A stretch of DNA of 64,000 nt from Dermacentor variabilis (GCF_050947875.1 NC_134573.1:36519115-36583114); one strand, 5' to 3'; shown: positions 32,991 to 45,784, counted from the first letter of the stretch. Numbers and translations: made by a program. The notes: generated by a model from the letters alone, not told the origin.

Positions 32991-33660
32991 AAGCACTTCG
33001 TGCTAATGAAGTTTACTAAAATCTTTTTTCTTCCACTTCCATTCGAAAGCATCGCTCGCACCCCAGAAATAGGTTTTGTTGTTGCGAAATGGAGCTGTTA
33101 GGAAGTTCAGACAGTCGTGGTAAGCTATAATAATTTGATATAGACATGTCAGGTAAATGTTTGCTATAGCTCGGTGGTGCCTGCCAGGTTGCTCGTTGCA
33201 TCAACCGTGCTAAATTTTTTTTGTGCGCACACTGGTTAACTGAGCAAGCTGCCCGAAATGAGCCGCATGTGCTGTACAAAAATTTCCAAACATTTGTCAC
33301 GAGAAAACGCAGCGATGCACAATGAAAGATCCTCTGACTTGTATCCTTTTGATCTGCACAGTGTACTATACTATGACACTCTCTTGGTGTTTGCGAACCT
33401 CAGTGCATCGCGAAGCGCTCCTATAAAAAAAAGCGAACTAGAATATTAGAAAAAAATTAATAAAATATATATCACAACGCTACACGAGTTCAAGAATTGC
33501 GTTGTTTGAAGTAGAGAAATATTACCAGGGCGATGCTGGCCCATTTTTTCTGTTCACATATTACGTTCCGTCGAGGGGCGAATTATCGGGAAAGTTGGCA
33601 CCCAACTTGTTCCAGCCAAAGTCGCATGGCAATTTTTCAAGGAAAAACTAGAAATGACCA
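32991..33660. other. Foldback element centre, non-coding
   Basis: AT-rich single-copy-looking spacer between the two arms. No transposase motif and no ORF over about 70 codons was seen, so this copy is non-autonomous. Confidence 0.55.
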
Positions 33661-34109
33661 TTGTTATCTATTACGCCTAGTCATGCTACTGCTCACCGTT
33701 GGCTCGGAAAGGCGCGTATCTATTTTCACAGACTAAGGAATTTTGTGCAGTGAAAACGCACAAGGCAGCCCAGCGTTCTAAGTAACGACACCATAACAAT
33801 AATTTGATAGTATCGTTAAAGTGTGAAGAGCAACTACCGAAGTAATAATTTACAAGCATTTAAGGCTTCCTGTGTGTGTGTGAGGAAAGAAAAGAAAATA
33901 TGGCAAGCTCTGCCAATTCATTCCTTCGGTAAATACTCCATGCCTTTCAAGGTAAATTCATCTTGACGTGAAACCTACGTCAAGCGGCTCAGCAGTCAGT
34001 CACGTTCAATGCAGAGTTATATGTAGTCACGGGACGCACTTTTAACCTCCGTTTCAGTGGAGTTGTGTGGCAAAAGACGCACTGGCTGTTTGATTTCCGT
34101 GCGTTTAGT

Positions 34110-34640
34110 ACGCATGTTGTTACGGTTCACTGTGTGCGGTGATGAATGGAACGGATGCCAAGCGCCTGAGACGACGCGCCTGATCGTCACGCTCCTCAAC
34201 TTGTCTTTGGGTGTGTGCGACGGGATTATGCACCAGTGTATATCCCACTCTCCTTTGTCCTACGCATTCCCTGTCTAGGCCAGGAAGTGGTATCGTTCCG
34301 AATTCCTCTGTGCGGGTCGGCCAGTAGATTGGCCAATGTGCTGACACGACGTGACCTACGCGCCCCACCACTACTACAGTGAGTGGTATTTCTCCGTAAT
34401 TCTCTGTGTGGCCTCACAAGTGTGCGGACAAGGCCCTCTACCAGGGAGAAAGGGAGACTGAGATTGCGCGGACGGTGTAGCGCACAAGGAGGCAAGCGAG
34501 ATGCCACGAACACATCTTCTCTGCCTATGCGTGCAGGAGCACGCACGCCGAACGTTCGCTCACACGTAATGATGCATTAAACTTCTGTTATTTCTTTTTA
34601 CATTATATCAACTTTCCTGCCGGGCCCTCATATATGCTCA
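34110..34640. other. Unclassified insert in the right arm
   Basis: Sequence absent from the corresponding place in the left arm. It has moderate GC, no clear ORF and ends with 'gatgcattaaacttctg'. Origin unknown. Confidence 0.45.
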
Positions 34641-35192
34641 CTCTGATTCCAACTCCAAGCAGACCCTGTTGAAAGTCGCCGAAACCCTGTCCCTGAGACG
34701 TTTTTTGTTTGGGAATCACGGAATGACCATAGAAAGTCTCGTGAAGGCACGTGATGCACTTTATTAAGTGGTCTGACGTATTTTTCGTGCGTTCCATTGC
34801 AGACCATCTTAGAACCCAACTCGTGTAATATCAATATCTTCAGAGGTGAAAATAAACAAAGGATTTGATTGGGAAGCACCCAGGGGCCTGCGAATGTTAT
34901 GTGGAATCACGTGATGCCCTTTGCCACCTGATCTGAGGTTCTCTACGTGGGTACCACCGCAAAGCTTTTTTCGATACCCGTTCAATTGATATTGATGCCG
35001 AAATGGTTGCAAATTAACAATTGGCTTGCGAAAGTTACGTGACATTACATGACTCTTTTTCATGTGGTCTGAGGTACGCGAGGTGTGTACCGTCGCACAG
35101 CTTCTTCGAAACTGATTGGATTGATATTCATGTCAATATGGTTGGGAATAAGCCAAGAGCCTGGCGAGAGATACGCAAGGTCACGTGACACC

Positions 35193-36540
35193 ATTTATTT
35201 ATTTACAAAATGCTGCTGGCCCAAGCTAGGTCTTATGCAGGAGGTGTATCAAAAAGGTTCACACAAGCACTGGTAAAAACATCAAACGGAAATCATCATA
35301 GAGAGAGAGAGAGAAAAAGAGTAATATATGCATAAATATGACACATAAATGAGCACCTTATGGCCGTGAAAACAATTTTAAGCATTGCAACTTTAGGAAA
35401 AAGCAGTCCTTTGCAAGAAAAAAAACAAAAAAAGCGCTTCACATTATGACGCCAATGCGTCGTATGAGTCACTGTTCTGAAGCATACATAGCGGTAAAGT
35501 GTTCCAGTCTGTAATCGTTCGTGGAAAAAATGAAAACGTGAATGTGTTAGTACGTGTTCTAAATGGTGTTATCGATTCCGCATGACGATTTCGAGTCAGT
35601 CGTGACATCAGAGGTTCGATGTACGGAGCAGGGTCTATTGCGAGATGGTTGTTTTTCAAGTGGAAAAGAAACTTTAATCTCAGATTTTTTCGACGTAGCT
35701 TAAGTTCCTGGATAGTATTTTGTTGCATCATAAAGGTTGGTGAGTCCGTCATGCGATATTGAGAAAAGATAAACCGAATGGATTTACGTTGAATCATTTC
35801 TAGAGCATCACTGTTTTTTTTTAGTGTTTGGGTCCCAAATAACACATGTGTATTCGAGGGCAGGTCTAATGATTGAATTATAGGCCAACAGCTTGACGGA
35901 TGGACGGGCTTGTCGGAGTTTATATCTGAGGAAGAATAACTTACGGAAGGCGGATGCGCATATGTTAGATACGTGGTTATTCCCACTGCGATTCTTTGTT
36001 ACTGTTACGCCAAGGTACTTATATTCGCTGACTTCTTTGAGTGGGTGAGATAAAATCGTGTATGGAAACGAGAAGTAATTTTTCTTTCTAGTTACATTCA
36101 TGTACACTGTTTTTCCGGAGTTTAGCTTCGTACCCCAATTAGTTACACCAGTAATCAACATTATTCGTGCAATTATTTAGAAGCACCTGATCGCCTACGC
36201 TATCAATTTCCTTAAACATAAAGCAATCGTCAGCGAATAGCCTTATTTCGACACGTTCAGGGATAACATGAACAATGTCATTATTATATATTAAAAAACA
36301 AAGGTCTTAAAACACTTCCCTGAAGAACACATGATGTAACCGGTAGTTTAGATGAGCAGTAATCATTTATATTAACGAACTGTGTGCGATTAGATAAGTA
36401 ATCGGAAACCCGGTGCACAATAAAGTGTGGAAGGCCAATATTATCAAGTTTGAAAATGAGTTTAGCGTCGGGAACTAAATCAAAGGCTTTCTTGAATTCC
36501 AAAAAAATAACATGCCATCTGATTTGACATTTATAACTTG
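35193..36540 (-). mobile_element. CR1/L2-group LINE 'B', 5'-truncated
   Basis: The 3' tail reads (ATTT)n on the plus strand at 35193-35204. The body is the C-terminal half of RT. Foldback repeats flank both sides. The 5' border (about 36540) is approximate. Confidence 0.88.
35444..36502 (-). pseudogene. LINE B RT fragment
   Basis: Partial reverse transcriptase beginning near motif A (EFKKAFDLVPDAKLIFKL) with the QG-containing motif B (VLQGSVLRPLFF). Sequence around the FADD box is lost between 36161 and 36284. The thumb/C-terminal part has KYLGVTVT, RPALEYTCVIWDP and TITDWNTLP. A frameshift falls at a T9 run (35813-35821). It shares its layout with LINE C but has different residues, so it is a separate subfamily. 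Confidence 0.88.
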
Positions 36541-36544
36541 CCTA

Positions 36545-37165
36545 CAATCTCATAGCTTTTGCGATCCTGGCTCGTTTGATAACCATGTCGGTGTGTATGT
36601 GAATCACAGGTCGGCTTTCGAAAGGCGCGCTAGGTCACGTGACGCTCTTTACCACTTGGGCTGACGTATCTTGCGTGGGTGCCATCACAGAGCTTCTTCC
36701 AAGACTGTTCGTTTGATACCCATGTTGGCAATGTTGGTAATTAACCATAGGCTGGCTAAAGTTACGTGATGTCACGTGATTCTTCCCACGTGGTCTGAAG
36801 TACCCGCAGTGCCTACCATCGCAGACCTTGTTCGAAGCCCGATGAGATGATGTCCATGTCAGTATGGTTGGGAATCGCGCATGGGCCAGTGAAAGATATG
36901 TGAGGTCACGTGACACCCTTTCCCACGTGCTTTGACGTTAACTACGTGTAAACCATTGCATAACATTCGATTTTCCCGTTCGTTTGATATCCATGTCGGC
37001 ATGGCTGGTAATTACACATGGTCTGGCTAAAATTACGAGACGTCACGTGGCTCTCTTCCACTTCCTCTGAAGTACGCGAAGTGCGTACCATAGCAGATCT
37101 TGTTCGAAGCCAGATCGTTTGATATCCATGTCAGTATGGTTGGGAATCGTGCATGGGCTAGCGAA
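36545..37165 (-). repeat. 135-bp satellite-like repeat, clearest block
   Basis: 'GTTTGATAYCCATGTCRG' anchors recur at 36711, about 36845, 36982 and 37117, spacing 134-137 bp. Odd and even units differ consistently ('cggcatggt...taattac' versus 'cagtatggttgggaatc'), giving a 270-bp dimer. Each monomer carries two CACGTG or near-CACGTG boxes 9-11 bp apart (CACGTGACACCCTTTCCCACGTG type in the even units). Confidence 0.87.
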
Positions 37166-37167
37166 AT

Positions 37168-38510
37168 ATAGGTATTTATTTATTCAATACTGCCGGCCGC
37201 CTTTTGGTAGCCAGGGCAGGAGTGGGTACATGACGCTTTTCATATTAATGGTCCATCAAGAAAACAACAACAGAAACAGTTACGACAGAGAACCACATAG
37301 GCACACAGTAAGGTTACTGCGAAGCAAAGCAAACAAAACAAGATGCAAACGCGTTACATTCAAATCGAAAAAAAGAAAGAAAAAAAAACGAGCTCACAAA
37401 GGTTATTGGCTAGAACTGACTGCTGAAAAAAATGCATCGGGTGATGATAAGGTGGCCACATCGTAGGGCAACTTGTTCCAGTCTGCTATCGTTCTTGGAA
37501 AAAACGACAGCTTGTATGTGTTGGTTCTGCCCTGAGGCATTATGATTGTTTTGTCGTGTTTGTGTCGAGTCTGTCGGGTTCTGTTGTACTGCATGTAAGT
37601 GTGGAATTCTAATTCGGTATGATTATTAATGATTGCAAATAGCATCTTCAGACGGTGCATTTTTCGACGAGATTCCAAGGTGGGAAGACCTGAGCGGCTA
37701 AGAAGATCAGATATCGATACCTGTCTTCCGTAGGCGTGGTGTATAAATCGCAGTGCCTTTCTCTGAACCCCCTCAATACTTTTTATATTCGTTTTAGTGT
37801 GCGGATCCCAGATCACGTCAGCATATTCCAGTAGGGGACGCACGAGCGAAGTATAAGCTACAAGTTTTGTTTTAGTGGTTGCATGTTTTAACCGGTGTCT
37901 TATTAGCCATAGTCTTTTGGATGCCACTGAAACCATGTTTTTAATGTGGGGGCTCCAACTGAGGTTCGAGCTGATCGTTACGCCAAGATACTTAAATTGT
38001 TCTAGTGGTTCTAGAGGAGCGCTATTAATTTTGTACGAATACTTCAGTGGATCTTTCTTTCGGGTTAGGGTCATTTGTTTGCATTTCGTGACATTTAATG
38101 TCATCGACCAGTTTTGGCACCAATTATTAACAGCACAAAAGTAGTTATTTAAAACGAGCTGGTCACGTTCAGTGAGAATTGTGTGATAAATTACGCAGCC
38201 ATCTGCGAAAAAACGGGCCCGCACAGGAGAGTCAAGTTTTAGGTAATTTAAATATATAAGAAAAAGAAGCGGCCCAAGAACTGAGCCCTGTGGCACTCCT
38301 GAAAATACTGGAGCGATGGGTGAGCTTGAACTGGATATCTGGACGTACTGTTGCCGGTGAGATAAGCATGAATCAAGCCACTGTAAAATTTGTTGATTCT
38401 GTAAGATGTGTCTAAGTTTTAGCAGAAGTTTACTATGCAGTACGCGGTCGAAGGCTTTTTCAAAGTCCAGAAAAATGGCATCTATTTGTCCTGCTTTGTC
38501 CTGCTTTGTC
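37168..38510 (-). mobile_element. CR1/L2-group LINE 'C', 5'-truncated
   Basis: The 3' tail reads (TATT)n on the plus strand at 37172-37183. The coding part runs to about 38500, where foldback repeats resume ('aagaccacgtgagacc'). Confidence 0.9.
37403..38502 (-). pseudogene. LINE C RT C-terminal two-thirds, open but 5'-truncated
   Basis: About 367 codons without a stop. It starts just before motif A (AIFLDFEKAFDRV) and includes GVPQGSVLGPLLFLIYLN, the catalytic box as FADG instead of FADD, the thumb (FKYLGVTISSNLSW), RPLLEYADVIWDPHTK and ends with TIADWNKLPYD. Endonuclease and the RT fingers are missing because of 5' truncation. The D to G change removes a metal-binding Asp, so the fragment is inactive even though it is open. 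Confidence 0.9.
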
Positions 38511-39156
38511 AAGACCACGTGAGACCTTTTCCCACGTTATTTGACGGTAACTTTGTGTACAACATCGTACTGCTTTTCATTTTGCCGTTCTTTTGACATC
38601 CATGTCGGCATGGTTGATAATTACGGATGATCTGGCTAAAGTTCTGTGATGTCATCTGACTCTTTTCCACGTGGTCTGAAGTACGCGGAGCATGTACCAT
38701 CGCAGACCTTGTTCGAAGCCCGATCGTTTGATATTCATGTCAGTATGGTTGGGAATCATGCATAGGCTAGCGAAATATACGTAAGGCCACGTGACATCTT
38801 TACCACGTTATTTGACATTAATTACGTGTACACCGCTGTGTAGATTCATTTTCTCCATCGTTTGGTATTCATGCCAGCATGGTTAGTAATTAAGCGTGGT
38901 CTGGCTGAAGTTACGTGATGTGTCGTGACTCTTTTTCACGTGGTCTGAATGAAGTACGCGAATTGCGTATCATCGCAAACCTTGTTCGAAGCTTGATCCA
39001 ATGATATCCATGTCAGTATGTATGGCAATCACGCATGGGCTAGCGAAAGATATGTGAGGTCACGAGGCACGTTTTCCCACGTGATTTGACGGTAACTTTG
39101 TGTGCACCATCGCACAGCTTTTCATTTTGCCGTTCTTTTGACATCCATGTCGGCAT

Positions 39157-39250
39157 GGTTCATTTCATTTCATTTCATTTTATTACCTTAAAGACCCCTT
39201 GCGGGGTATTACATAAGGGGTGGGTGGTACAAAAATACAGGAGGTTGCCC
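39157..39250 (-). mobile_element. CR1/L2-group LINE 'D', 3' segment
   Basis: An (ATTTC)n tail followed by 3' UTR resembling LINE A. It stops at GGTTGCCC (39243-39250), the left copy of the RTE target duplication, and continues at 47076. Confidence 0.85.
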
Positions 39251-39279
39251 ACTCATCATCATCATCATCATCAACCTAG

Positions 39280-41091
39280 TTACGCCCACTGCAGGGCAAA
39301 GGCCTCTCCCATACTTCTCCAACTACCTCGGTCATGTACTAATTGTGGCCATGTTGTCCCTGCAAACGTCTTAATGTCATCCGCCCACCTAACTTTCTGC
39401 CGCCCCCTGCTACGCATCCCTTCCCTTGGAATCCAGTCCATAACCCTTAGTGACCATCGGTTATCTTCCCTCCTCATTACATGCCCGGCCCATGCCCATT
39501 TCTTTTTCTTGATTTCAACTAAGATGTCGTTTACCCGCGTTTGTTGCCTCACCCAATCTGCACTTTTCTTATCCCTTAACGTCACACCCATCATTCTTCT
39601 TTCCATAGCTCGTTGCGTCGTCCTCAATTTCAGCAGAACCCTTTTCGTAAGCCTCCAGGTTTCTGCCCCATATGTGAGTACTGGTAACACACAGCTGTTA
39701 TACACTTTCCTTTTGAGGGATAGTGGCAACCTGCTGTTCATGATTTGAGAATGCCTGCCAAACGCACCCCAGCCCATTCTTATTCTTCTGGTTATTTCAG
39801 TCTCATGATCCGGATCCGTGGTCACTACCTGCCCTAAGTAGATGTATTCCCTTACCCCTTCCAGTGCTTCGCTACCTATCGTAAACTGCTGTTTTCTTCC
39901 GAGCCTGTTAAACAATACTTTAGTTTTCTGCAGATTAATTTTCAGACCCACCCTTCTGCTTTGCCTCTCCAGGTCAGTGAGCATGCATTGCAATTCGTCT
40001 CCTGAGTTACTAAGCAAGGCAATATCATCAGGGAATCGCAAGTTGCTAAGGTATTCTCCGTCAACTTTTATCCCTAATTCTTCCCACTCCAGGCCTCTGA
40101 ATACCTCCTGTAAACATGCTGTGAATAGCATTGGAGATATCGTATCTCCCTGTCTGACGCCTTTCTTTATAGGGATTTTGTTGCTTTCTTTGTGGAGGAC
40201 TACGGTGGCTGTGGAGCCGCTATAGATATCTTCCAGTTTCTTTACATATGGCTCATCTACACTCTGATTCCGTAATGCCTCCATGACTGCTGAGGTTTCG
40301 ACTGAATCAAACGCTTTCTCGTAATCAATGAAAGCTATATATAAGGGTTGGTTATATTCTGCACATTTCTCTATCACTTGATTGATAGTGTGAATATGGT
40401 CTATTGTTGAGTAGCCTTTACGGAATCCTGCCTGGTCCTTTGGTTGACAGAAGTCTAAGGTGTTCCTGATTCTATTTGCGATTACCTTAGTAAATACTTT
40501 GTAGGCAACGCACAGTAAGCTGATCGGTCTATAATTTTTCAAGTCTTTGGCGTCCCCTTTCTTATGGATTAGGATTATGTTAGCGTTCTTCCAAGATTCC
40601 GGTACGCTCGAGGTTATGAGGCATTGCGTATACAGGGTGGCCAGTTTCTCTCGAACAATCTGGCCACCATCCTTCAACAAATCTGCTGTTACCTGATCCT
40701 CCCCAGCTGTCTTCCCCCTTTGCATAGCTCCTAAGGCTTTCTTTACTTCTTCTGGCGTTACCTGTGGGATTTCGAATTCCTCTAGGCTATTCTCTCTTCC
40801 ACTATCGTCGTGGGTGCCACTGGTACTGTATACATCTCTATAGAACTCCTCAGCCACTTAAACTATCTCATCCATATTAGTAACGATATTGCCGGCTTTG
40901 TCTCGTAACGCACACATCTGATTCTTGCCTATTCCTAGTTTCTTCTTCACTGTTTTTAGGCTTCCTCCGTTCCTGAGAGCCTGTTCAATTCTATCCATAT
41001 TATAGTTCCTGATGTCCGCTGTCTTACGCTTGTTGATTAACTTAGAAAGTTCTGCCAGTTCTATTCTAGCTGTAGGGTTAGAGGCTTTCAT
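39280..41091 (-). pseudogene. RTE copy A reverse transcriptase
   Basis: Encodes the RT of an RTE-clade LINE. The 40858-41091 segment (MKASNPTARIELAELS...) is the linker before RT. RT proper includes EEVKKALGAMQRGKTAGEDQ, YRPISLLCVAYKVFTKV, motif A (FIDYEKAFDSVET), GVRQGDTISPMLFT and a catalytic box FPDD in place of FADD. The C-terminal region has YGAETW and WAGHVMRR. One in-frame TAA (40858-40860) separates the two segments, and no frameshift was seen. The endonuclease is missing here because the 5' third lies inverted at 45785-47068. Confidence 0.92.
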
Positions 41092-41123
41092 ACATTGGCG
41101 TTTCTTGATCAGATCTTTCGTCT

Positions 41124-44100
41124 GGTGGTGGTCTCGTGCTGACGGTGCCCTCTCGGTGAGCTCATATTTGCCCCCTCATCTTTTAAGAGATTCAATACAT
41201 ACAAGCATTTGTCTCGCAAATCAGATTTATTTCAAGGGAATTTTCCACGCCTCAATAATTTCTCTCGTCGTATACGAGTGCTGATTGCCGTGTTATAGTT
41301 TGTTAACGAAGCTTCCCCTCAAGTCTAAATATTTTAAGGCAGTTTTCCTAGTCTCTAAAGCCGCTCGAGTTCACGCTGCTCCTCTGGCGGCCATTTTTCC
41401 AAGAAATTATGCCTTCCAACCACTCAGAATGCCGGTGACAACTTCACGTTTGATCAATTCTGGATATTGTAAATAGTAAACAGCTACTTTTGCTTACATG
41501 ATCGGCCATGACATTGAAATTGCTGATACAACGGAAAGCATTGCACCGGATGCACGTATATAGAGCTGTGTATGTTGAGTGAGATAAGAGCTGCACTATA
41601 GGCATCGCAGGCAGTTTTAATTGGAGGCAAACTTGGCAAGTGCGCCTCGAATGATAAATTGTTTTGTCTAAACCGAAACAGCGCGAATTGGTAGGCTGCA
41701 TGAAAGAGAGACACTCTTATTGAATGACAGAAAGTTATTCGGCATATATCTGGCGATCACTCAGGAAATGGTTGTTGTGGAACGACGAGTCAGTTCTGAT
41801 GTACGTCGCTATAAAAACGCGCGAGATAGTGTCGAGCAGCCTATATTGGCTTTTGTGTGTGTACATATATATCAATTCTAAATATTGTAAGGCAGTTTGT
41901 CGTGTGCGTATCATGGACACGCACGCTTATATCGCCTTCCGTTTCCCTACAACGGTTGCGCTTTAAAACCAACAGCGCGCGCATGCGATCCCATAGATGA
42001 GATGAATACATATATATAGAAAAGTATCAGTCATAGCTCTCGTAGTATAGCCTTCTGAGCCGTTTCCCTTTTCTTTTTCTTCTCTTTTTTTTTCTTTGAA
42101 AGAAGTCCTATTAGGGTTATTATATTTACACGAAGATATTTCGCCCTCGCCAGCAGCAGTACTTGAGATAGCTATTCCGGCGGCTAGCTTCCCACGCTAT
42201 GCGTGCCGCCCCCGCACCTGTTTAAGCCTTTTCCTAGACGCTAGAGCTATACAATGTCCGCGCAACCTTGAGCGATCGGAAAGCGCGTTTTCCACCCTTA
42301 GACGGCTGAGAGGGGAGACTTCGTTCCGGCCGCGAAGCTCTCTACATCTCAGTAAGGTGCCTGGTGGTGGTCTCGTGCTGACGATGCCCTCTCGGTGAGC
42401 GCATATTTGCCCCCTCATCTTTTAAGAGATTCAATACATACAAGCATTTGTCTCGCAAACCAGATTTATTTCAAGGGAATTTTCCACGTCTCAATAATTT
42501 CTCTCGTCGTATACGAGTGCTGATTGCCGTGTTATAGTTTGTTAACGAAGCTTCCCCTCAAGTCTAAATATTTTAAGGCAGTTTTCCTAGTCTCTAAAGC
42601 CGCTCGAGTTCACGCTGCTCCTCTGGCGGCCATTTTTCCAAGAAATTATGCCTTCCAACCACTCAGAATGCCGGTGACAACTTCACGTTTGATCAATTCT
42701 GGATATTGTAAATAGTAAACAGCTACTTTTGCTTACATGATCGGCCATGACATTGAAATTGCTGATACAACGGAAAGCATTGCACCGGATGTACGTATAT
42801 AGAGCTGTGTATGTTGAGTGAGGTAAGAGCTGCACTATAGGCATCGCAGGCAGTTTTAATTGGAGGCAAACTTAGCAAGTGCGCCTCGAATGATAAATTG
42901 TTTTGTCTAAACCGAAACAGCGCGAATTGGTAGGCTGCATGAAAGAGAGACACTCTTATTGAATGACAGCAAGTTATTCGGCATATATCTGGCGATCACT
43001 CAGGAAATGGTTGTTGTGGAACGACGAGTCAGTTCTGATGTACGTCGCTATAAAAACGCGCGAGATAGTGTCGAGCAGCCTATATTGGCTTTTGTGTGTG
43101 TACATATATATCAATTCTAAATATTGTAAGGCAGTTTGTCGTGTGCGTATCATGGACACGCATGCTTATATCGCCTTCCGTTTCCCTACCACGGTTGCGC
43201 TTTAAAACCAACAGCGCGCGCATGCGATCCCATAGATGAGATGAATACATATATATAGAAAAGTACCAGTCATAGCTCTCGTAGTATAGCCTTCTGAGCC
43301 GTTTCCCTTTTCTTTTTCTTCTCTTTTTTTTTCTTTGAAAGAAGTCCTATTAGGGTTATTATATTTACACGAAGATATTTCGCCCTCGCCAGCAGCAGTA
43401 CTTGAGATAGCTATTCCGGCGGCTAGCTTCCCACGCTATGCGTGCCGCCCCCGCACCTGTTTAAGCCTTTTCCTAGACGCTAGAGCTATACAATGTCCGC
43501 GCAACCTTGAGCGATCGGAAAGCGCGTTTTCCACCCTTAGACGGCTGAGAGGGGAGACTTCGTTCCGGCCGCGAAGCTCTCTACATCTCAGTAAGGTGCC
43601 TGGTGGTGGTCTCGTGCTGACGATGCCCTCTCGGTGAGCGCATATTTGCCCCCTCATCTTTTAAGAGATTCAATACATACAAGCATTTGTCTCGCAAACC
43701 AGATTTATTTCAAGGGAATTTTCCACGTCTCAATAATTTCTCTCGTCGTATACGAGTGCTGATTGCCGTGTTATAGTTTGTTAACGAAGCTTCCCCTCAA
43801 GTCTAAATATTTTAAGGCAGTTTTCCTAGTCTCTAAAGCCGCTCGAGTTCACGCTGCTCCTCTGGCGGCCATTTTTCCAAGAAATTATGCCTTCCAACCA
43901 CTCAGAATGCCGGTGACAACTTCACGTTTGATCAATTCTGGATATTGTAAATAGTAAACAGCTACTTTTGCTTACATGATCGGCCATGACATTGAAATTG
44001 CTGATACAACGGAAAGCATTGCACCGGATGCACGTATATAGAGCTGTGTATGTTGAGTGAGATAAGAGCTGCACTATAGGCATCGCAGGCAGTTTTAATT

Positions 44101-45140
44101 GGAGGCAAACTTAGCAAGTGCGCCTCGAATGATAAATTGTTTTGTCTAAACCGAAACAGCGCGAATTGGTAGGCTGCATGAAAGAGAGACACTCTTATTG
44201 AATGACAGCAAGTTATTCGGCATATATCTGGCGATCACTCAGGAAATGGTTGTTGTGGAACGACGAGTCAGTTCTGATGTACGTCGCTATAAAAACGCGC
44301 GAGATAGTGTCGAGCAGCCTATATTGGCTTTTGTGTGTGTACATATATATCAATTCTAAATATTGTAAGGCAGTTTGTCGTGTGCGTATCATGGACACGC
44401 ATGCTTATATCGCCTTCCGTTTCCCTACCACGGTTGCGCTTTAAAACCAACAGCGCGCGCATGCGATCCCATAGATGAGATGAATACATATATATAGAAA
44501 AGTACCAGTCATAGCTCTCGTAGTATAGCCTTCTGAGCCGTTTCCCTTTTCTTTTTCTTCTCTTTTTTTTTTCTTTGAAAGAAGTCCTATTAGGGTTATT
44601 ATAATTACACGAAGATATTTCGCCCTCGCCAGCAGCAGTACTTGAGATAGCTATTCCGGCGGCTAGCTTCCCACGCTATGCGTGCCGCCCCAGCACCTGT
44701 TTAAGCTTTTTCCTAGACGCTAGAGCTGTACAATGTCCGCGCAACCTTGAGCGATCGGAAAGCGCGTTTTCCACCCTTAGCCGGCTAAGAGGGGAGACTT
44801 CGTTCCGGCCGCGAAGCTCTCTACATCTCAGTAAGGTGCCTGGTGGTGGTCTCGTGCTGACGATGCCCTCTCTGTGAGCGCACATTTCCCCCCTCATCTT
44901 TAAAGAGATTCAATACATACAAACATTTGTCTCGCAAACCAGATTTATTTCAAGGGAATTTTCCACGTCTCAATAATTTCTCTCGTCGTATACGAGTGCT
45001 GATTGCCGTGTTATAGTTTGTTAACGAAGCTTCCCCTCAAGTCTAAATATTTTAAGGCAGTTTTCCTAGTCTCTAAAGTCGCTCGAGTTCACGCTGCTCC
45101 TCTGGCGGCCATTTTTCCAAGAAATTATGCCTTCCACCCA
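41124..45140 (+). repeat. 1239-bp tandem array, about 3.2 units
   Basis: Unit starts at CTGGTGGTGGTCTCGTGCTG (41123, about 42361, 43600, 44840). Internal anchors at 41285, 42524, 43763 and 45003 give periods of 1239, 1239 and 1240. The copies differ at few positions. Within each unit 'TCTAAATATTNTAAGGCAGT' occurs twice about 551 bp apart, so the unit itself arose partly by duplication. Short ORFs are conserved only because the copies are young; no coding motif was recognised. The last unit breaks off near 45137. Confidence 0.95.
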
Positions 45141-45519
45141 GTCAGTATGAGTGCTCCGAGTCAACATAAGTATGAGGCTCGGAGCAGGAGCTTTGGCGCT
45201 TGAAAGTAACCGTTGGCTTGACGAACCAACCGACTGAGCTACCTTTCCGGGCAACATTGAAGGATCACGAGTTCAAATCACATGTTATGTTCCTTTTTTT
45301 TCCTTTTTTTCTTTCTTTTAATGTATTTTCCTTCCTTTTATCACTGTACGGAAACCCTCCTAAAAAAATTATATATCCTCAATTATGTGTGGCCACACAT
45401 GTGCAGGTCATAAATACCAGGTTCTCTAGCCGAGTGCCATCCATGCGGTATAACCGAGCTCAGATTGGTCCACCTTGACTGATCAAATAGGGCACCACTG
45501 TAGGTTAAATGAGGCGTAC
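45141..45519. other. Linker with tRNA-like remnant and small hairpin
   Basis: TGCTCCGAG and CTCGGAGCA (45151-45186) form a 9-bp stem. On the minus strand, GGTAGCTCAGTCGGTTGG (about 45227-45244) resembles an A-box without a good B-box, so it is not a tRNA gene. T-rich runs follow. Confidence 0.5.
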
Positions 45520-45784
45520 AACTCCTGCGGGACCCGCCGTGGTTGCTCAGTGGTTATGGTGTTAGACTGCTGAGCACGAGGTCGCGGGATCGGACCCCGG
45601 CCACGGCGGCCGCATTTCGATGGGGGCGAAATGCGAAAACACCCGTGTACTTAGAATTAGGTGCACGTTAAAGAACCCCAGGTGGTCGAAATTTTCGGAG
45701 TCCTCCACTACGGCGTGCATAATCAGAAAGTGATTTTTGCCACGCAAAACACCATAATTCAATTTTTAATTTAACTCCTGCGGG
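45520..45784 (+). mobile_element. Full-length tRNA-derived SINE with 12-bp TSD
   Basis: AACTCCTGCGGG at 45520-45531 and 45773-45784 flanks a 241-bp SINE. A-box: GGTTGCTCAGTGGTTATGG. B-box region: GCGGGATCGGACCCC. It inserted at the tRNA-like head of the RTE, so it is the youngest event in this nest. Confidence 0.96.

Noticed and set aside
34640..39155. Centromeric satellite
   Set aside because: The repeats are confined to the two mirrored arms of one element and lie within a gypsy integrase, so a transposon arm explains them better.
39086..39748. Plus-strand 220-aa ORF
   Set aside because: Antisense shadow of the RTE reverse transcriptase.
41285..45203. Conserved 63-, 76-, 80- and 100-aa ORFs repeated in the 1239-bp array
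   Set aside because: They are conserved because the DNA copies are nearly identical. Overlapping ORFs on both strands are equally conserved, and no domain was recognised.
45180..45260. Possible tRNA gene on the minus strand
   Set aside because: A good A-box-like string but no proper B-box or acceptor stem. It is a tRNA-like remnant only.
45532..45772. SINE as part of the RTE 5' transduction
   Set aside because: It has its own 12-bp TSD and interrupts the RTE head, so it inserted independently and later.
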